22,236 nucleotides of DNA from JAXHUK01 sp034189725 (lineage in GTDB: Bacteria; Chloroflexota; Dehalococcoidia; SZUA-161). The notes beneath the pieces were generated by a model, which made no database searches, had not been told where the DNA came from, and saw only the letters and a list, made by a program, of their open reading frames with translations. Location of the stretch: assembly GCA_034189725.1 (NCBI GenBank), contig JAXHUK010000085.1, positions 1 to 22,236 on the forward strand, given 5' to 3'. This document shows positions 13,849 through 21,900 of the stretch, piece after piece (position 1 is the first letter of the stretch; each line of letters starts with the position of its first letter). The translations under genes and the position numbers were made by a program.

Positions 13849-16275
13849 TCATTGGGCATTCGGACTGAATACTAACCCCTCAGGGCTGAGATCAACCTTA
13901 ACCGTATCACCCTCGGCGAATTCACCCAGAAGTATCTTCTTGGATAGAGGATTCTCAACCTCACGCTGGATGGTACGTCTTAATGGACGAGCGCCAAAAG
14001 TGGGATCAAAGCCTTCTCTGGCCAGCCAGGCCTTGGCCTCCTCAGCCAGCACCACTGTTATCTCCCGTTCATCGAGCCTGCGCTGTAACTCTTTCATCAT
14101 GAGGTCAACGATCTGCCTTATCTGTTCCTCAGTGAGTGGCTCGAAGATAATGGTCTCATCAACGCGGTTGAGAAACTCAGGGCGAAAGGTCTGCTTCAAA
14201 GCGCCCTCAATAGAGCTCTTGAGACGCTTCTGTTCCGTTTTCGTCTGTGATTCCTGGCGAAAGCCCAGTGACCCACGCTGAAACTCCTGGCTCCCCAGGT
14301 TCGAGGTCATGATGACCACCGTGTTTTTGAAATCAACGGTCCTGCCATGGCCATCAGTCAAACGGCCGTCCTCCAATATCTGGAGCAGTATGTTGAATAC
14401 ATCAGGATGAGCTTTCTCTACCTCATCAAAAAGTATGACCTTATAAGGACGACGGCGCACCGCTTCAGTGAGCTGTCCCCCTTCTTCAAAGCCAATATAC
14501 CCCGGAGGAGCACCGATGAGACGGGATACAGTGTGTTTTTCCATGTACTCCGACATGTCAAGCCTCACCATTGCCTCTTCCTCATCGAAAAGGAACTCGG
14601 CCAAAGCCCGCGCAAGCTCGGTTTTACCAACGCCAGTTGGGCCCAAGAATATGAAGCTACCGATTGGTCTCCTGGGGTCTTTCAAACCTGCACGTGCCCT
14701 CCTGATGGCATCGGAAACTGCACTTATAGCCTCCTCCTGCCCTATGACTCTCTTATGTAATTCCTCTTCCATGTGGATAAGCTTCCCGGTCTCCCCTTCC
14801 AACATACGGCTCATGGGGATTCCCGTCCATTTAGACACCAGTTCAGCGATACCTTCCTCATCTACCACCTCGGCAACCTTCTTTTCCTGAAGCCATCTGT
14901 TCCTCGCCTCGCGGTATTCCTCCTCGAGACCAAGCCGCTGCGTTTTGAGCACCGCTGCCTGTTCGTAATCACCACGCAGAGATGCTGCATCCTCCTCATT
15001 TGTGAGCTGTTGAAGCCCCTTCTCCAGATCTTTTACTTCAGGAGGAGCGCTTTCGGCGTCGATCCTGATCTTTGATGCCGCTTCATCTATGAGGTCAATA
15101 GCCTTATCAGGTAGAAATCGATCTGAAATGTAACGCTGGCTGAGTTTAGCCGCAGCCACCAGTGCTGAATCCTCGATCTGTATCCTGTGATGGGATTCGT
15201 ATCTCGGCCTGAGCCCTCTCAACATTTCAATGGTATCATCGACACTGGGCTCTTCTACAAAGATGGGCTGAAATCTCCTTTCCAGAGCGCGGTCCTTCTC
15301 TATACGCTCCCGATACTCATCGAGCGTTGTAGCACCCACACACTGCAGCTCACCACGGGCTAGCGCCGGTTTAAGCATATTGGAAGCGTCGATAGATCCC
15401 TCAGCAGAACCAGCCCCAACTACAGTATGCAATTCATCAATGAAAAGTACAATCTCGCCTTGAGCATGGCGTATCTCATCCATAACTGCTTTGAGCCGCT
15501 CTTCAAATTCGCCACGGAATTTACTCCCCGCAACCAATGCTCCCATATCGAGAGCGATAACCCTGCGGTTTTTCAAGGCGGCAGGAACATCTCCAGCTAC
15601 GATTTTCTGCGCCAATCCCTCAGCTATAGCCGTTTTACCTACGCCGACTTCACCGATAATTACAGGATTATTCTTGGTACGACGCGTCAATACCTGCATC
15701 ACACGTCGTATCTCCTCGTCACGCCCTATCACGGGGTCCAGTCTTCCCTCCCTGGCGAGCTCGGTCAGATCCCGGCTGTACTTCTCTAGAGCGCGATATT
15801 TGGTCTCCGCCCTGGGATCGGTTATGCGTTGACCACCGCGAATTTCCTGAAGAGCACGATAGATATTCTCCTGGTCTATACCGAATTCCTTGAGAATGTT
15901 GGCTGACTCCCCGCCACGCTCTCCAGCAATCGCAATAAACAAATGTTCACTACCCACAAACTCGTCCTTGAATCTATCTGCTTCATTGGCGGCAGCGCGA
16001 AGTACAGGTTCAACACGAGGTGTAGGATAAATCTGCGCTCCTTCATAGGTTACGGTAGCACTGCGCTCAAGAGAACGTTCCACTCGCTCCCGCACTGATT
16101 CAATACTCACACCGAGTTTCCTCAATATCTCAGCGGCTACGCCGTCCTCTTGTTGTAGCAATGCCAGAAGAATATGTTCCACATCCCACTGGCTATGACG
16201 ATAGCTCCTTACCAACTCCTGTGAGGTGGCGAGCACCTCCTGTGCCTGATCTGTAAATCTAGGTGGATTCATCAT
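13849..16275 (-). CDS. clpC: ClpC-type AAA+ unfoldase (ClpP partner)
   Basis: This 808-residue Hsp100 ATPase has an N-domain repeat (about 1-145) and two AAA+ modules. Walker A sites are GEVGVGKT (from 208) and GPTGVGKT (545-552); Walker B sites are VLFIDELH and VILFDEVEKAH. A short UVR-like coiled segment (LRGDYEQAAVLKTQRLGLEE) sits in place of the long ClpB middle domain. A LGF tripeptide at 670-672, inside the second module, corresponds to the ClpP-docking loop of ClpC/ClpA. This points to a protease-coupled unfoldase rather than the disaggregase ClpB. The ATG has AAGGAGG upstream. It is the last gene of the dnaJ-hspR-clpC cluster. Confidence 0.93.
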   Translation of the reverse strand: MMNPPRFTDQAQEVLATSQELVRSYRHSQWDVEHILLALLQQEDGVAAEILRKLGVSIESVRERVERSLERSATVTYEGAQIYPTPRVEPVLRAAANEADRFKDEFVGSEHLFIAIAGERGGESANILKEFGIDQENIYRALQEIRGGQRITDPRAETKYRALEKYSRDLTELAREGRLDPVIGRDEEIRRVMQVLTRRTKNNPVIIGEVGVGKTAIAEGLAQKIVAGDVPAALKNRRVIALDMGALVAGSKFRGEFEERLKAVMDEIRHAQGEIVLFIDELHTVVGAGSAEGSIDASNMLKPALARGELQCVGATTLDEYRERIEKDRALERRFQPIFVEEPSVDDTIEMLRGLRPRYESHHRIQIEDSALVAAAKLSQRYISDRFLPDKAIDLIDEAASKIRIDAESAPPEVKDLEKGLQQLTNEEDAASLRGDYEQAAVLKTQRLGLEEEYREARNRWLQEKKVAEVVDEEGIAELVSKWTGIPMSRMLEGETGKLIHMEEELHKRVIGQEEAISAVSDAIRRARAGLKDPRRPIGSFIFLGPTGVGKTELARALAEFLFDEEEAMVRLDMSEYMEKHTVSRLIGAPPGYIGFEEGGQLTEAVRRRPYKVILFDEVEKAHPDVFNILLQILEDGRLTDGHGRTVDFKNTVVIMTSNLGSQEFQRGSLGFRQESQTKTEQKRLKSSIEGALKQTFRPEFLNRVDETIIFEPLTEEQIRQIVDLMMKELQRRLDEREITVVLAEEAKAWLAREGFDPTFGARPLRRTIQREVENPLSKKILLGEFAEGDTVKVDLSPEGLVFSPNAQ

Positions 16276-16321
16276 AATAATTGTTTCCTCCTTTGCTCAT
16301 ATTCATCATGGAGGACTCGTA

Positions 16322-16346
16322 AATCGTGTCCATTATCCCCTTACAA
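16322..16346 (-). repeat. Shared leader element, copy 1 (upstream of clpC)
   Basis: On the minus strand TTGTAA, nine bases, then GGACACGATT. The copy at 16701-16726 upstream of hspR has the same two blocks with a ten-base spacer. It lies 47 bases before the clpC ATG. GGAC...GTCC extends it as an imperfect dyad. Confidence 0.5.
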
Positions 16347-16363
16347 ACTGCCATAGTTGTCTA

Positions 16364-16678
16364 CTATGTTTCAGCCTCGGTCAGACGTTGTATCCTCTCC
16401 TGTAATTCCAGCATCTCTCTCTCCATCGTGGCCATACGCTCAGACATTCTCAGTATGACCTCGACACCAGCCAGATTAACACCCAAGTCATCCATCAACG
16501 TTTTTATTTGACGCAGACGCTCAATGTCGCTCATGGAGTAGAGCCTGCGGTTACCTTGAGAACGCGATGGTTCGATAATACCTACGCGCTCGTAGTATCT
16601 CAGGGTTTGAGCATGCACGCCCAAAATTCTAGCTGCCACACTAATAACGTAGCAAGGTTCATTGTCTTCGAACTCCAT
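16364..16678 (-). CDS. hspR: HspR-like MerR-family heat-shock repressor
   Basis: The 104-residue protein has a MerR-type helix-turn-helix, CYVISVAARILGVHAQTLRY followed by YERVGIIEPSRSQGNRRLYS, then DLGVNLAGVEVILRM and a C-terminal coiled coil. This resembles HspR, which represses chaperone and protease genes in Actinobacteria and Deinococcus with DnaK as co-repressor. I chose the ATG at 16678 because GGAGG lies seven bases upstream and the family begins about here; the ATG at 16714 has no such site. The short C-terminus is typical. Its position between clpC and dnaJ supports the role. No canonical HAIR operator is visible. Confidence 0.9.
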   Translation of the reverse strand: MEFEDNEPCYVISVAARILGVHAQTLRYYERVGIIEPSRSQGNRRLYSMSDIERLRQIKTLMDDLGVNLAGVEVILRMSERMATMEREMLELQERIQRLTEAET

Positions 16679-16700
16679 TGCTAAACCTCCAATCTCCACG

Positions 16701-16726
16701 AATCGTGTCCGCATACTGTCTTACAA
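16701..16726 (-). repeat. Shared leader element, copy 2 (upstream of hspR)
   Basis: On the minus strand TTGTAA, ten bases, then GGACACGATT, matching the copy before clpC. Here the element runs into a CACGA-T-TCGTG palindrome. It ends 23 bases before the hspR ATG. Confidence 0.5.
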
Positions 16727-16759
16727 TGAACTCCAGTTACAAAGCCACAGATACAGTAT

Positions 16760-17725
16760 CTAGACACGAAGCGATTTTAGCTCCTTGAAAAGCTCTCTTT
16801 CCCGTTCCGATAAATTTGTGGGGAGAATAACATTGACTTTGACAAAGAGAGCGCCCTTACCCTTGCCCCCAAGGTGCGGCATGCCCTGACTCGCCAGGCG
16901 AAACACCTTGCCATTCTGAGTCTCTGCAGGAATTTTGAGAGCCAGGTTCTTCCCTCCAATCGTGGGCACTTCCACCTCACCGCCAAGAACAGCGTCAAGT
17001 AACGATATCGAGACCTCTACATGAAGATCATCACCTGTCCTCTGAAAACGTTTGTTCGCCCGGACAGCTATCAGGAGATAGAGATCACCCGATGCACCAC
17101 CGTTGTACCCTTGACCACCCTTGCCGGCTATTCTAACCCTGGAGCCATCGTTTACACCGGGTGGTATTTTGACTTCAATCCGCTTGGGCCGAATTATCCT
17201 CCCAACACCCCTACACGCAGAACAACCCTTACCACTACAGCTCGGACACTGTTCCTCGCTCTGAATCTCAATTAAGCGGGTTGCTCCTGAAAACGCCTCT
17301 TCCAAAGATACTTCAACGGGATAATCCAGGTCCTGACCGCGTCGAGGACCACGTGCTCTTTTGTTGTCCCCAAAACCACCAAATATCGAATCGAATATCG
17401 AACCACGCCCCTCACTACCGAAGGCATTGAAATCAAAATTCGTGCCCCCTTTGGTAGAATCCCTGGAATACTGGGGCCCAGCTTGAGCGAATTGGTCGGC
17501 ATACCGCCATTTATCCCCATACTGATCGTATTTTTTGCGATTCTCCGAGTCAGAAAGCACCTCATATGCCTCGTTTATCTTCTTGAACTTAGCCTCGGCT
17601 TCCTTATCACCAGGATTGACGTCAGGATGATACTTCCGGGCTAACTTGCGATAGGCTTGTTTTATCTCCTTGGCAGTTGCATTCTTGTTTACCCCAAGGA
17701 TGTTATAGTAACCATCTGATGCCAT
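16760..17725 (-). CDS. dnaJ: DnaJ-family co-chaperone with a half zinc finger
   Basis: The J-domain (1-70) has the HPD motif at 33-35. A G/F-rich segment with SIFDSIFGGFGD follows. Next comes a cysteine region with only two motifs, CPSCSGKG and CSACRGVG (Cys160, 163, 168, 171), instead of the four of standard DnaJ. The client-binding C-terminal domains include RGVGRIIRPKRIEVKIPPGV and end at residue 321. It stimulates Hsp70 ATPase activity; a single remaining zinc centre makes it intermediate between DnaJ and CbpA types. dnaK is not in the window, so it may partner with a DnaK encoded elsewhere. The ATG has AGGAGG eight bases upstream. It is probably the first gene of the dnaJ-hspR-clpC unit. 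Confidence 0.93.
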   Translation of the reverse strand: MASDGYYNILGVNKNATAKEIKQAYRKLARKYHPDVNPGDKEAEAKFKKINEAYEVLSDSENRKKYDQYGDKWRYADQFAQAGPQYSRDSTKGGTNFDFNAFGSEGRGSIFDSIFGGFGDNKRARGPRRGQDLDYPVEVSLEEAFSGATRLIEIQSEEQCPSCSGKGCSACRGVGRIIRPKRIEVKIPPGVNDGSRVRIAGKGGQGYNGGASGDLYLLIAVRANKRFQRTGDDLHVEVSISLLDAVLGGEVEVPTIGGKNLALKIPAETQNGKVFRLASQGMPHLGGKGKGALFVKVNVILPTNLSERERELFKELKSLRV

Positions 17726-17747
17726 ACCCTGAACCTCCTATGCAATT

Positions 17748-17777
17748 ATTATAGAATACTGACAACATTATTGTCAA
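17748..17777 (-). promoter_or_regulatory. Consensus promoter of dnaJ with a palindrome on the -35 box
   Basis: On the minus strand TTGACA (17777-17772) and TATAAT (17753-17748) have an 18-bp spacer. The perfect dyad TGACAA-N5-TTGTCA (17760-17776) overlaps the -35 box and upstream spacer. That placement would suit a repressor, HspR being the obvious but unproven candidate. Confidence 0.75.
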
Positions 17778-17840
17778 GAGACATTGGCAAATAAGTTAAT
17801 AAAAAGTTATCATACTTTCTGATTATTTTAGTAATAATTA

Positions 17841-17869
17841 TTTACAATGTAATATGATTATACTATACT
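17841..17869 (+). promoter_or_regulatory. Promoter of hsp20
   Basis: TTTACA (17841-17846) and TATACT (17864-17869) have a 17-bp spacer in a very AT-rich stretch. An 11-bp dyad TTACAATGTAA covers the -35 box. The predicted start is near 17876, giving a leader of about 55 bases. Confidence 0.6.
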
Positions 17870-17930
17870 AATGTTATGTCACTTAGATGCCAGGCGAAGA
17901 TAAGAATCTGAAAAGAAAGGAGGTGATACG

Positions 17931-18401
17931 ATGAACATCGTAAGATGGCAGCCACTCTCAGACCTGGTCACCCTTAGGCAGGCTATGGATCACTTCTTCG
18001 ATGATTGGGGAAAACCTACGTCACAGCTTGTGAACCCATTCAGCGAGATGGGGAGTATGCCCGTCGATATGTACCAGACCGATAAAGCAGTGGTAGTCAA
18101 GGCATCTCTGCCGGGTATGGAGCCGGAAGAAGTTGATATCTCTATCACCGGTGATGTGGTCACCTTGAAGGGAGAACACAAGGAAGAGCATGAGGTAAAA
18201 GAGGAAAACTACCTCCGCAGGGAACACCGCTACGGAACTTACTACCGTTCACTGCGCATTCCGGTCCCGATCGAGACTGAGGATGCTGAGGCCTATTTCG
18301 ATAACGGCATTCTTACCCTGACCCTCCCCAAGATGGAAGAGGCTAAATCCAAGCAGATCAAGGTAAAGCCCAAGGCCGATATCGAGGGCGAGAAGGCATA
18401 A
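17931..18401 (+). CDS. Small heat-shock protein (Hsp20 / alpha-crystallin)
   Basis: The 156-residue protein has an N-terminal arm (MNIVRWQPLSDLVTLRQAMD), an alpha-crystallin domain (about 45-140; PVDMYQTDKAVVVKASLPGM at its start, YFDNGILTLTLPK near its end) and a charged tail. The tail lacks a clear I-x-I motif but has IKVKP. These ATP-independent holdases bind unfolding proteins and hand them to the Hsp70/DnaJ system. The ATG has a full AAGGAGGTGAT Shine-Dalgarno four bases upstream of it. It diverges from dnaJ and is monocistronic, with a terminator downstream. Confidence 0.95.
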   Translation: MNIVRWQPLSDLVTLRQAMDHFFDDWGKPTSQLVNPFSEMGSMPVDMYQTDKAVVVKASLPGMEPEEVDISITGDVVTLKGEHKEEHEVKEENYLRREHRYGTYYRSLRIPVPIETEDAEAYFDNGILTLTLPKMEEAKSKQIKVKPKADIEGEKA

Positions 18402-18420
18402 GACAACAGTATTAGAAGTG

Positions 18421-18454
18421 AAAGCTGGACTATGAAGTCCAGCTTTTCTCTTTT
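18421..18454 (+). terminator. Rho-independent terminator of hsp20
   Basis: AAAGCTGGACT (18421-18431), loop atga, AGTCCAGCTTT (18436-18446), followed by TCTCTTTT. The 11-bp stem is perfect and lies 20 bases after the hsp20 stop. Confidence 0.9.
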
Positions 18455-18492
18455 ATGGTCGTTCGCCTGTACCCACATTACAAAATACAAGC

Positions 18493-18522
18493 TTGACTTA
18501 GCCAGATGGAGCAACATATAAT
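18493..18522 (+). promoter_or_regulatory. Promoter upstream of mtaB
   Basis: TTGACT (18493-18498) and TATAAT (18517-18522) have an 18-bp spacer, with a predicted start near 18529 and a leader of about 30 bases. It lies downstream of the hsp20 terminator and probably drives mtaB and the three following genes. Confidence 0.7.
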
Positions 18523-18558
18523 TTGAATTAGTAAGGACACCATGCGGAGGGAGTAACG

Positions 18559-19878
18559 TTGACGGTTGTGGAGGGGCGGTCCGGGCCAGGAACAATAGCT
18601 CTCCAAACTGTGGGCTGCAAGCTCAACCAGGCAGAGACAGACTCGTTAGTGTACAGATTTCGTGAGGCCGGATATCAGATTGTTGCTCCCAACCGCGCCG
18701 CTGATATCTATCTGCTAAACACATGCACCGTAACCCACATTGCTGACCACAAGTGCCGTAAACTATTGAGGCTAGCTCACCGACGTAACCCCCATTCTAT
18801 TATCGTCGTCACCGGTTGCTATGCAGAGCGGGCACCGGGAGAGTTAAGCAGCATCGAAGGCGTGGGGGTGATCATCCCCAACAGTGATAAGGATAATGCA
18901 GTTGAGATAGTCAAGAGCATTGATGGCTTCAGAACCAATGGACAGAAAAACAGCCCTCACAGGATTCCATCACATACACGTACACTTATTAAAATCCAGG
19001 AAGGTTGCCAGCAACACTGTTCGTTTTGTATCGTACCCCGAGTTCGAGGCCCAGAGAGAAGCTATTGTCAGGATGATATAATCGCTGAGATCAAGACTAG
19101 AGTAACCGCAGGCTATAAGGAGGTGGTTCTCACCGGTACCAGAATCGGGCGGTACAGGCAACCTGGAGGCCTGGAGGGATTAATCAGGCGTATACTGGAG
19201 GAAAGCGATATCCAGCGATTGCGTCTATCATCGCTCGAACCGTACGACCTGACGCCTGCCCTTGTACAACTCTGGGATAATAAACGCCTTTGTCCCCATA
19301 TCCATCTCCCGCTGCAGAGCGGAAGTGATTCTGTGCTGACAAGAATGAGGCGACCCTATTCCATCGCTGAGTATCGGCGAGCAGCATCGCTTGCCCAGGA
19401 AGCAATACCCAACCTCGCCTTAACCACTGACATAATGGTCGGTTTCCCGGGGGAGAGTGATAGCGAATTCGAAGAAAGCTACGGTTTCTGCGAAGATATC
19501 GGTTTCGCCAGAATACATGTTTTTCCCTACTCATCACGACCTGGCACATGCGCTAACGAGTTCGCAGATAAAGTCGAGGACAGAGAAAAGAAGCGACGTA
19601 CCCAACTGATGCTCAGCTTGGCAAATACAGCCAGCCGGCAGTTTCAGGAACGTTTCCTGGGACAAAACGTTAATGTATTATGGGAGGAGAATAAAAACGG
19701 CATCTGGTACGGGACAACTGATAACTATCTCCATGTAAATCTGTCTAGCCGAGAGTCGCTGTCCAATGAGTTGCGAACGGCAACCCTGGTTGCGCTGGGG
19801 GACAGTGGGATGTGGGGCAAGTTGACAGACACGAGCGAATTACAACCAACGCCTTTATGTAATTCCTTTAGTATTTGA
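18559..19878 (+). CDS. mtaB: tRNA t6A37 methylthiotransferase, MtaB-like
   Basis: The 439-residue protein has the three-part MiaB-family layout. The N-terminal domain binds an auxiliary iron-sulfur cluster, with Cys20 (QTVGCKLNQAETDS), Cys56 (NTCTV) and Cys87 (TGCYAE). The radical SAM domain has C150-x3-C154-x2-C157 (GCQQHCSFCIVPRVRGPERS). A TRAM-like RNA-binding domain (about 375-430) follows. The CKLNQ-E motif fits MtaB, which converts t6A37 to ms2t6A37 in ANN-decoding tRNAs, rather than MiaB or RimO. The start is TTG at 18559, with GGAGG eight bases upstream. The CNNM gene follows 27 bases after the stop. Confidence 0.92.
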   Translation: MTVVEGRSGPGTIALQTVGCKLNQAETDSLVYRFREAGYQIVAPNRAADIYLLNTCTVTHIADHKCRKLLRLAHRRNPHSIIVVTGCYAERAPGELSSIEGVGVIIPNSDKDNAVEIVKSIDGFRTNGQKNSPHRIPSHTRTLIKIQEGCQQHCSFCIVPRVRGPERSYCQDDIIAEIKTRVTAGYKEVVLTGTRIGRYRQPGGLEGLIRRILEESDIQRLRLSSLEPYDLTPALVQLWDNKRLCPHIHLPLQSGSDSVLTRMRRPYSIAEYRRAASLAQEAIPNLALTTDIMVGFPGESDSEFEESYGFCEDIGFARIHVFPYSSRPGTCANEFADKVEDREKKRRTQLMLSLANTASRQFQERFLGQNVNVLWEENKNGIWYGTTDNYLHVNLSSRESLSNELRTATLVALGDSGMWGKLTDTSELQPTPLCNSFSI

Positions 19879-19905
19879 ACGTTTTCAGTAACGGAGGTTA
19901 TGCTC

Positions 19906-21165
19906 ATGAGCGACAGCGACATAATTTTGTATCTGGTGCTTTTGTTTATCTGTATATTGCTCTCCGGCTTTTTCTCCAGTTCGGAGGTGGCATTCGTCTC
20001 ACTGCAAAAGCTGAGGTTGAGGCACCTGGCAAACACCGAGGGCGGTGCTGCCAAGCAGGTCGATAAGTTAGCCCAACAACCCGAACGCTTGCTCACAACC
20101 ATCCTGCTGGGCAACAACCTGGTAAACACAGCTGCCGCAGCCATTGCCACGGTTATTGCAGTATCCATGTTACCTGAGGGATATGCAGTTTTAGCGGCAA
20201 CAGCAAGTATTACCATCGTACTTCTTGTCTTTGGCGAGGTATTCCCCAAAACCGTAGCTACCAGATACGGGGAACGATTGGCCATGTTGTACGCTGCCCC
20301 GATGAGAATACTCACATGGATTCTCGCACCGGTGGCAGCGATATTCGTCTGGATCGGTGACAAGCTAGCCCGGTTAGTAGGAGCTTCCCAAGCCCCACAG
20401 GCATTGGTGAGCGAGGGGGAGATCCGCACTGCTGTTTCCGTGGGAGTAGAAGAAGGGACATTGGTCGAATCAGAGGCTGAGATGGTAGAACGCGTCTTCC
20501 GTTTCGGCGACCGTCAGGTTGACGAAGTCATGACGCCACGCCCCGATATCTCATGGGCAGAAAAAGGCACCAACCTTGGCGAGTTTCTCTCCATTTACGC
20601 ACAGTACCCTCATTCCCGCTTCCCGATTTATGAGGATACAATCGATAACGTAATCGGGGTCCTCTGGATCAAGGATGTACTCATGGCACAGGCAAACGGT
20701 GAAATCGATAAAGATAGCTTGATCGATGATTTAGCTCGCCCTGCATACTTTATTCCCGAGAGTAAACTCATCGCTGAGCTGTTTGCTGAACTCCAGGAGA
20801 CCGGTGGTCAGATAGCCATAGTAGTCGATGAGTTCGGTGGTACTGCGGGATTGGTCACCATGGAGAAGCTATTGGAAGAGATCGTTGGGGAATTTGGCGA
20901 CGAGCTAGCGCTCGCCGGGAAAAGCTATGAAGCGATTGACGAGAATAACTTCCAGATCAGCGGTAGTATGAGACTTGATGATGCCAATGAGCGACTCAAT
21001 ATAGAACTGCCTGAGGGTGAATATGAAACAGTAGCCGGCTTTGTCCTGAGTGTGTTCGGCCACATACCCAAAGAAGGGGAACAACTACGAATCAACAACG
21101 TAAAACTTGTAATCACCGAGATGAAAGGAGTCAAGATCGAAAAGATCTTGGTCACCAAGGAGTAA
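19906..21165 (+). CDS. HlyC/CorC-type membrane protein (CNNM-CBS-CBS-CorC)
   Basis: The 419-residue protein has an N-terminal CNNM (DUF21) transmembrane domain with about four hydrophobic segments. The first reads ILYLVLLFICILLSGFFSSS, and LLTTILLGNNLVNTAAAAIA and VLLVFGEVFPKTVATRYGER follow. Next come two CBS domains (VDEVMTPRPDISWAEKG, and the IAIVVDEFGGTAGLVTMEKL region) and a CorC_HlyC domain from about NFQISGSMRL to the end. The family includes Mg2+ transport and export proteins; the hemolysin name is historical. Two ATG codons lie six bases apart; I chose 19906 because it is eight bases from GGAGG, whereas 19900 is only two bases away. Three bases separate its stop from the next gene. 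Confidence 0.93.
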   Translation: MSDSDIILYLVLLFICILLSGFFSSSEVAFVSLQKLRLRHLANTEGGAAKQVDKLAQQPERLLTTILLGNNLVNTAAAAIATVIAVSMLPEGYAVLAATASITIVLLVFGEVFPKTVATRYGERLAMLYAAPMRILTWILAPVAAIFVWIGDKLARLVGASQAPQALVSEGEIRTAVSVGVEEGTLVESEAEMVERVFRFGDRQVDEVMTPRPDISWAEKGTNLGEFLSIYAQYPHSRFPIYEDTIDNVIGVLWIKDVLMAQANGEIDKDSLIDDLARPAYFIPESKLIAELFAELQETGGQIAIVVDEFGGTAGLVTMEKLLEEIVGEFGDELALAGKSYEAIDENNFQISGSMRLDDANERLNIELPEGEYETVAGFVLSVFGHIPKEGEQLRINNVKLVITEMKGVKIEKILVTKE

Positions 21166-21167
21166 CA

Positions 21168-21836
21168 ATGCAGCGATTGCGTGTCACCTTCATCCAGGGA
21201 GAGGAGCTAAAATACATCTCGCATCTGGACATGATGCGATTGTGGCAACGGATATTACGCCGTGCTGATATCCCCCTCGCCTATTCCCAGGGATTCAGCC
21301 CTCATCCCAAGCTATCCCTTGCAGCACCACTGGCTATCGGCGTAACCAGCAGCAGCGAACTCATGGATATTTTCCTCTACCGCCGGGTGTCCCCGCGCTT
21401 CTTCATCAAAGCTGTTAGCTCACAATTACCCTCCGGCCTCGACATCTCCGAGGTGATAGAGATAGGTCTTGGTTTGCCATCGCTGCAATCGCAGGTAGCA
21501 TCTGCAGAGTACGAGGTAGCTGTTGCCACGAAAAGGGTACGTGAGGAAGTGGACACCTCCATAGCCTCATTGCTGGCTAAAGACAGTCTACCCTGGCAGC
21601 ATGCTCGGGACAAAGAGATTCGCAAATATGACCTTCGCAGCTTGATCAACAACATCTGGTTAATCGATTACAGGTCTTCGAATTGCACACTTGGTATGCT
21701 ACTACGTTGCGATAGCACAGGAACAGGCAGGACTGAGCAGGTAATCTCAGCACTCGGCTTCGAAAACGGGCCCACAACGATCCATCGTACCAGATTGATT
21801 CTCAAGCAACAGAATAGACCACATCGTTTGATGTAG
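21168..21836 (+). CDS. Radical-SAM-linked protein (DUF2344 / TIGR03936)
   Basis: The 222-residue protein starts MQRLRVTFIQGEELKYISHL and has DMMRLWQRILRRADIPLAYS with QGFSPHPKLSLAAPLAIGV. This is the pattern of DUF2344, the family encoded next to, or fused to, a radical SAM protein of the TIGR03960 group. The function of the pair is not established. No radical SAM partner of that type is in the window; the adjacent radical SAM gene is mtaB, one gene away. Its ATG is three bases after the CNNM stop, so translation is probably coupled. A low-hydrophobicity C-terminal half lacks recognisable motifs. Confidence 0.88.
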   Translation: MQRLRVTFIQGEELKYISHLDMMRLWQRILRRADIPLAYSQGFSPHPKLSLAAPLAIGVTSSSELMDIFLYRRVSPRFFIKAVSSQLPSGLDISEVIEIGLGLPSLQSQVASAEYEVAVATKRVREEVDTSIASLLAKDSLPWQHARDKEIRKYDLRSLINNIWLIDYRSSNCTLGMLLRCDSTGTGRTEQVISALGFENGPTTIHRTRLILKQQNRPHRLM

Positions 21837-21900
21837 GAACAGGCGATGCGGTACTAAACAGGAACGAGGGCGAATATGAAGATTCGACCCTGCTGAGACT

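Noticed and set aside
13849..16275. Calling the Hsp100 gene clpB
   Set aside because: The long ClpB middle domain is missing, a short UVR-like segment is present, and an LGF ClpP-docking tripeptide is seen in the second ATPase module; ClpC fits better.
16276..17930. Search for HAIR (CTTGAGT-N7-ACTCAAG) and CIRCE operators in the heat-shock region
   Set aside because: Neither is present in recognisable form; only the non-canonical dyad on the dnaJ promoter and the two-block repeat were found.
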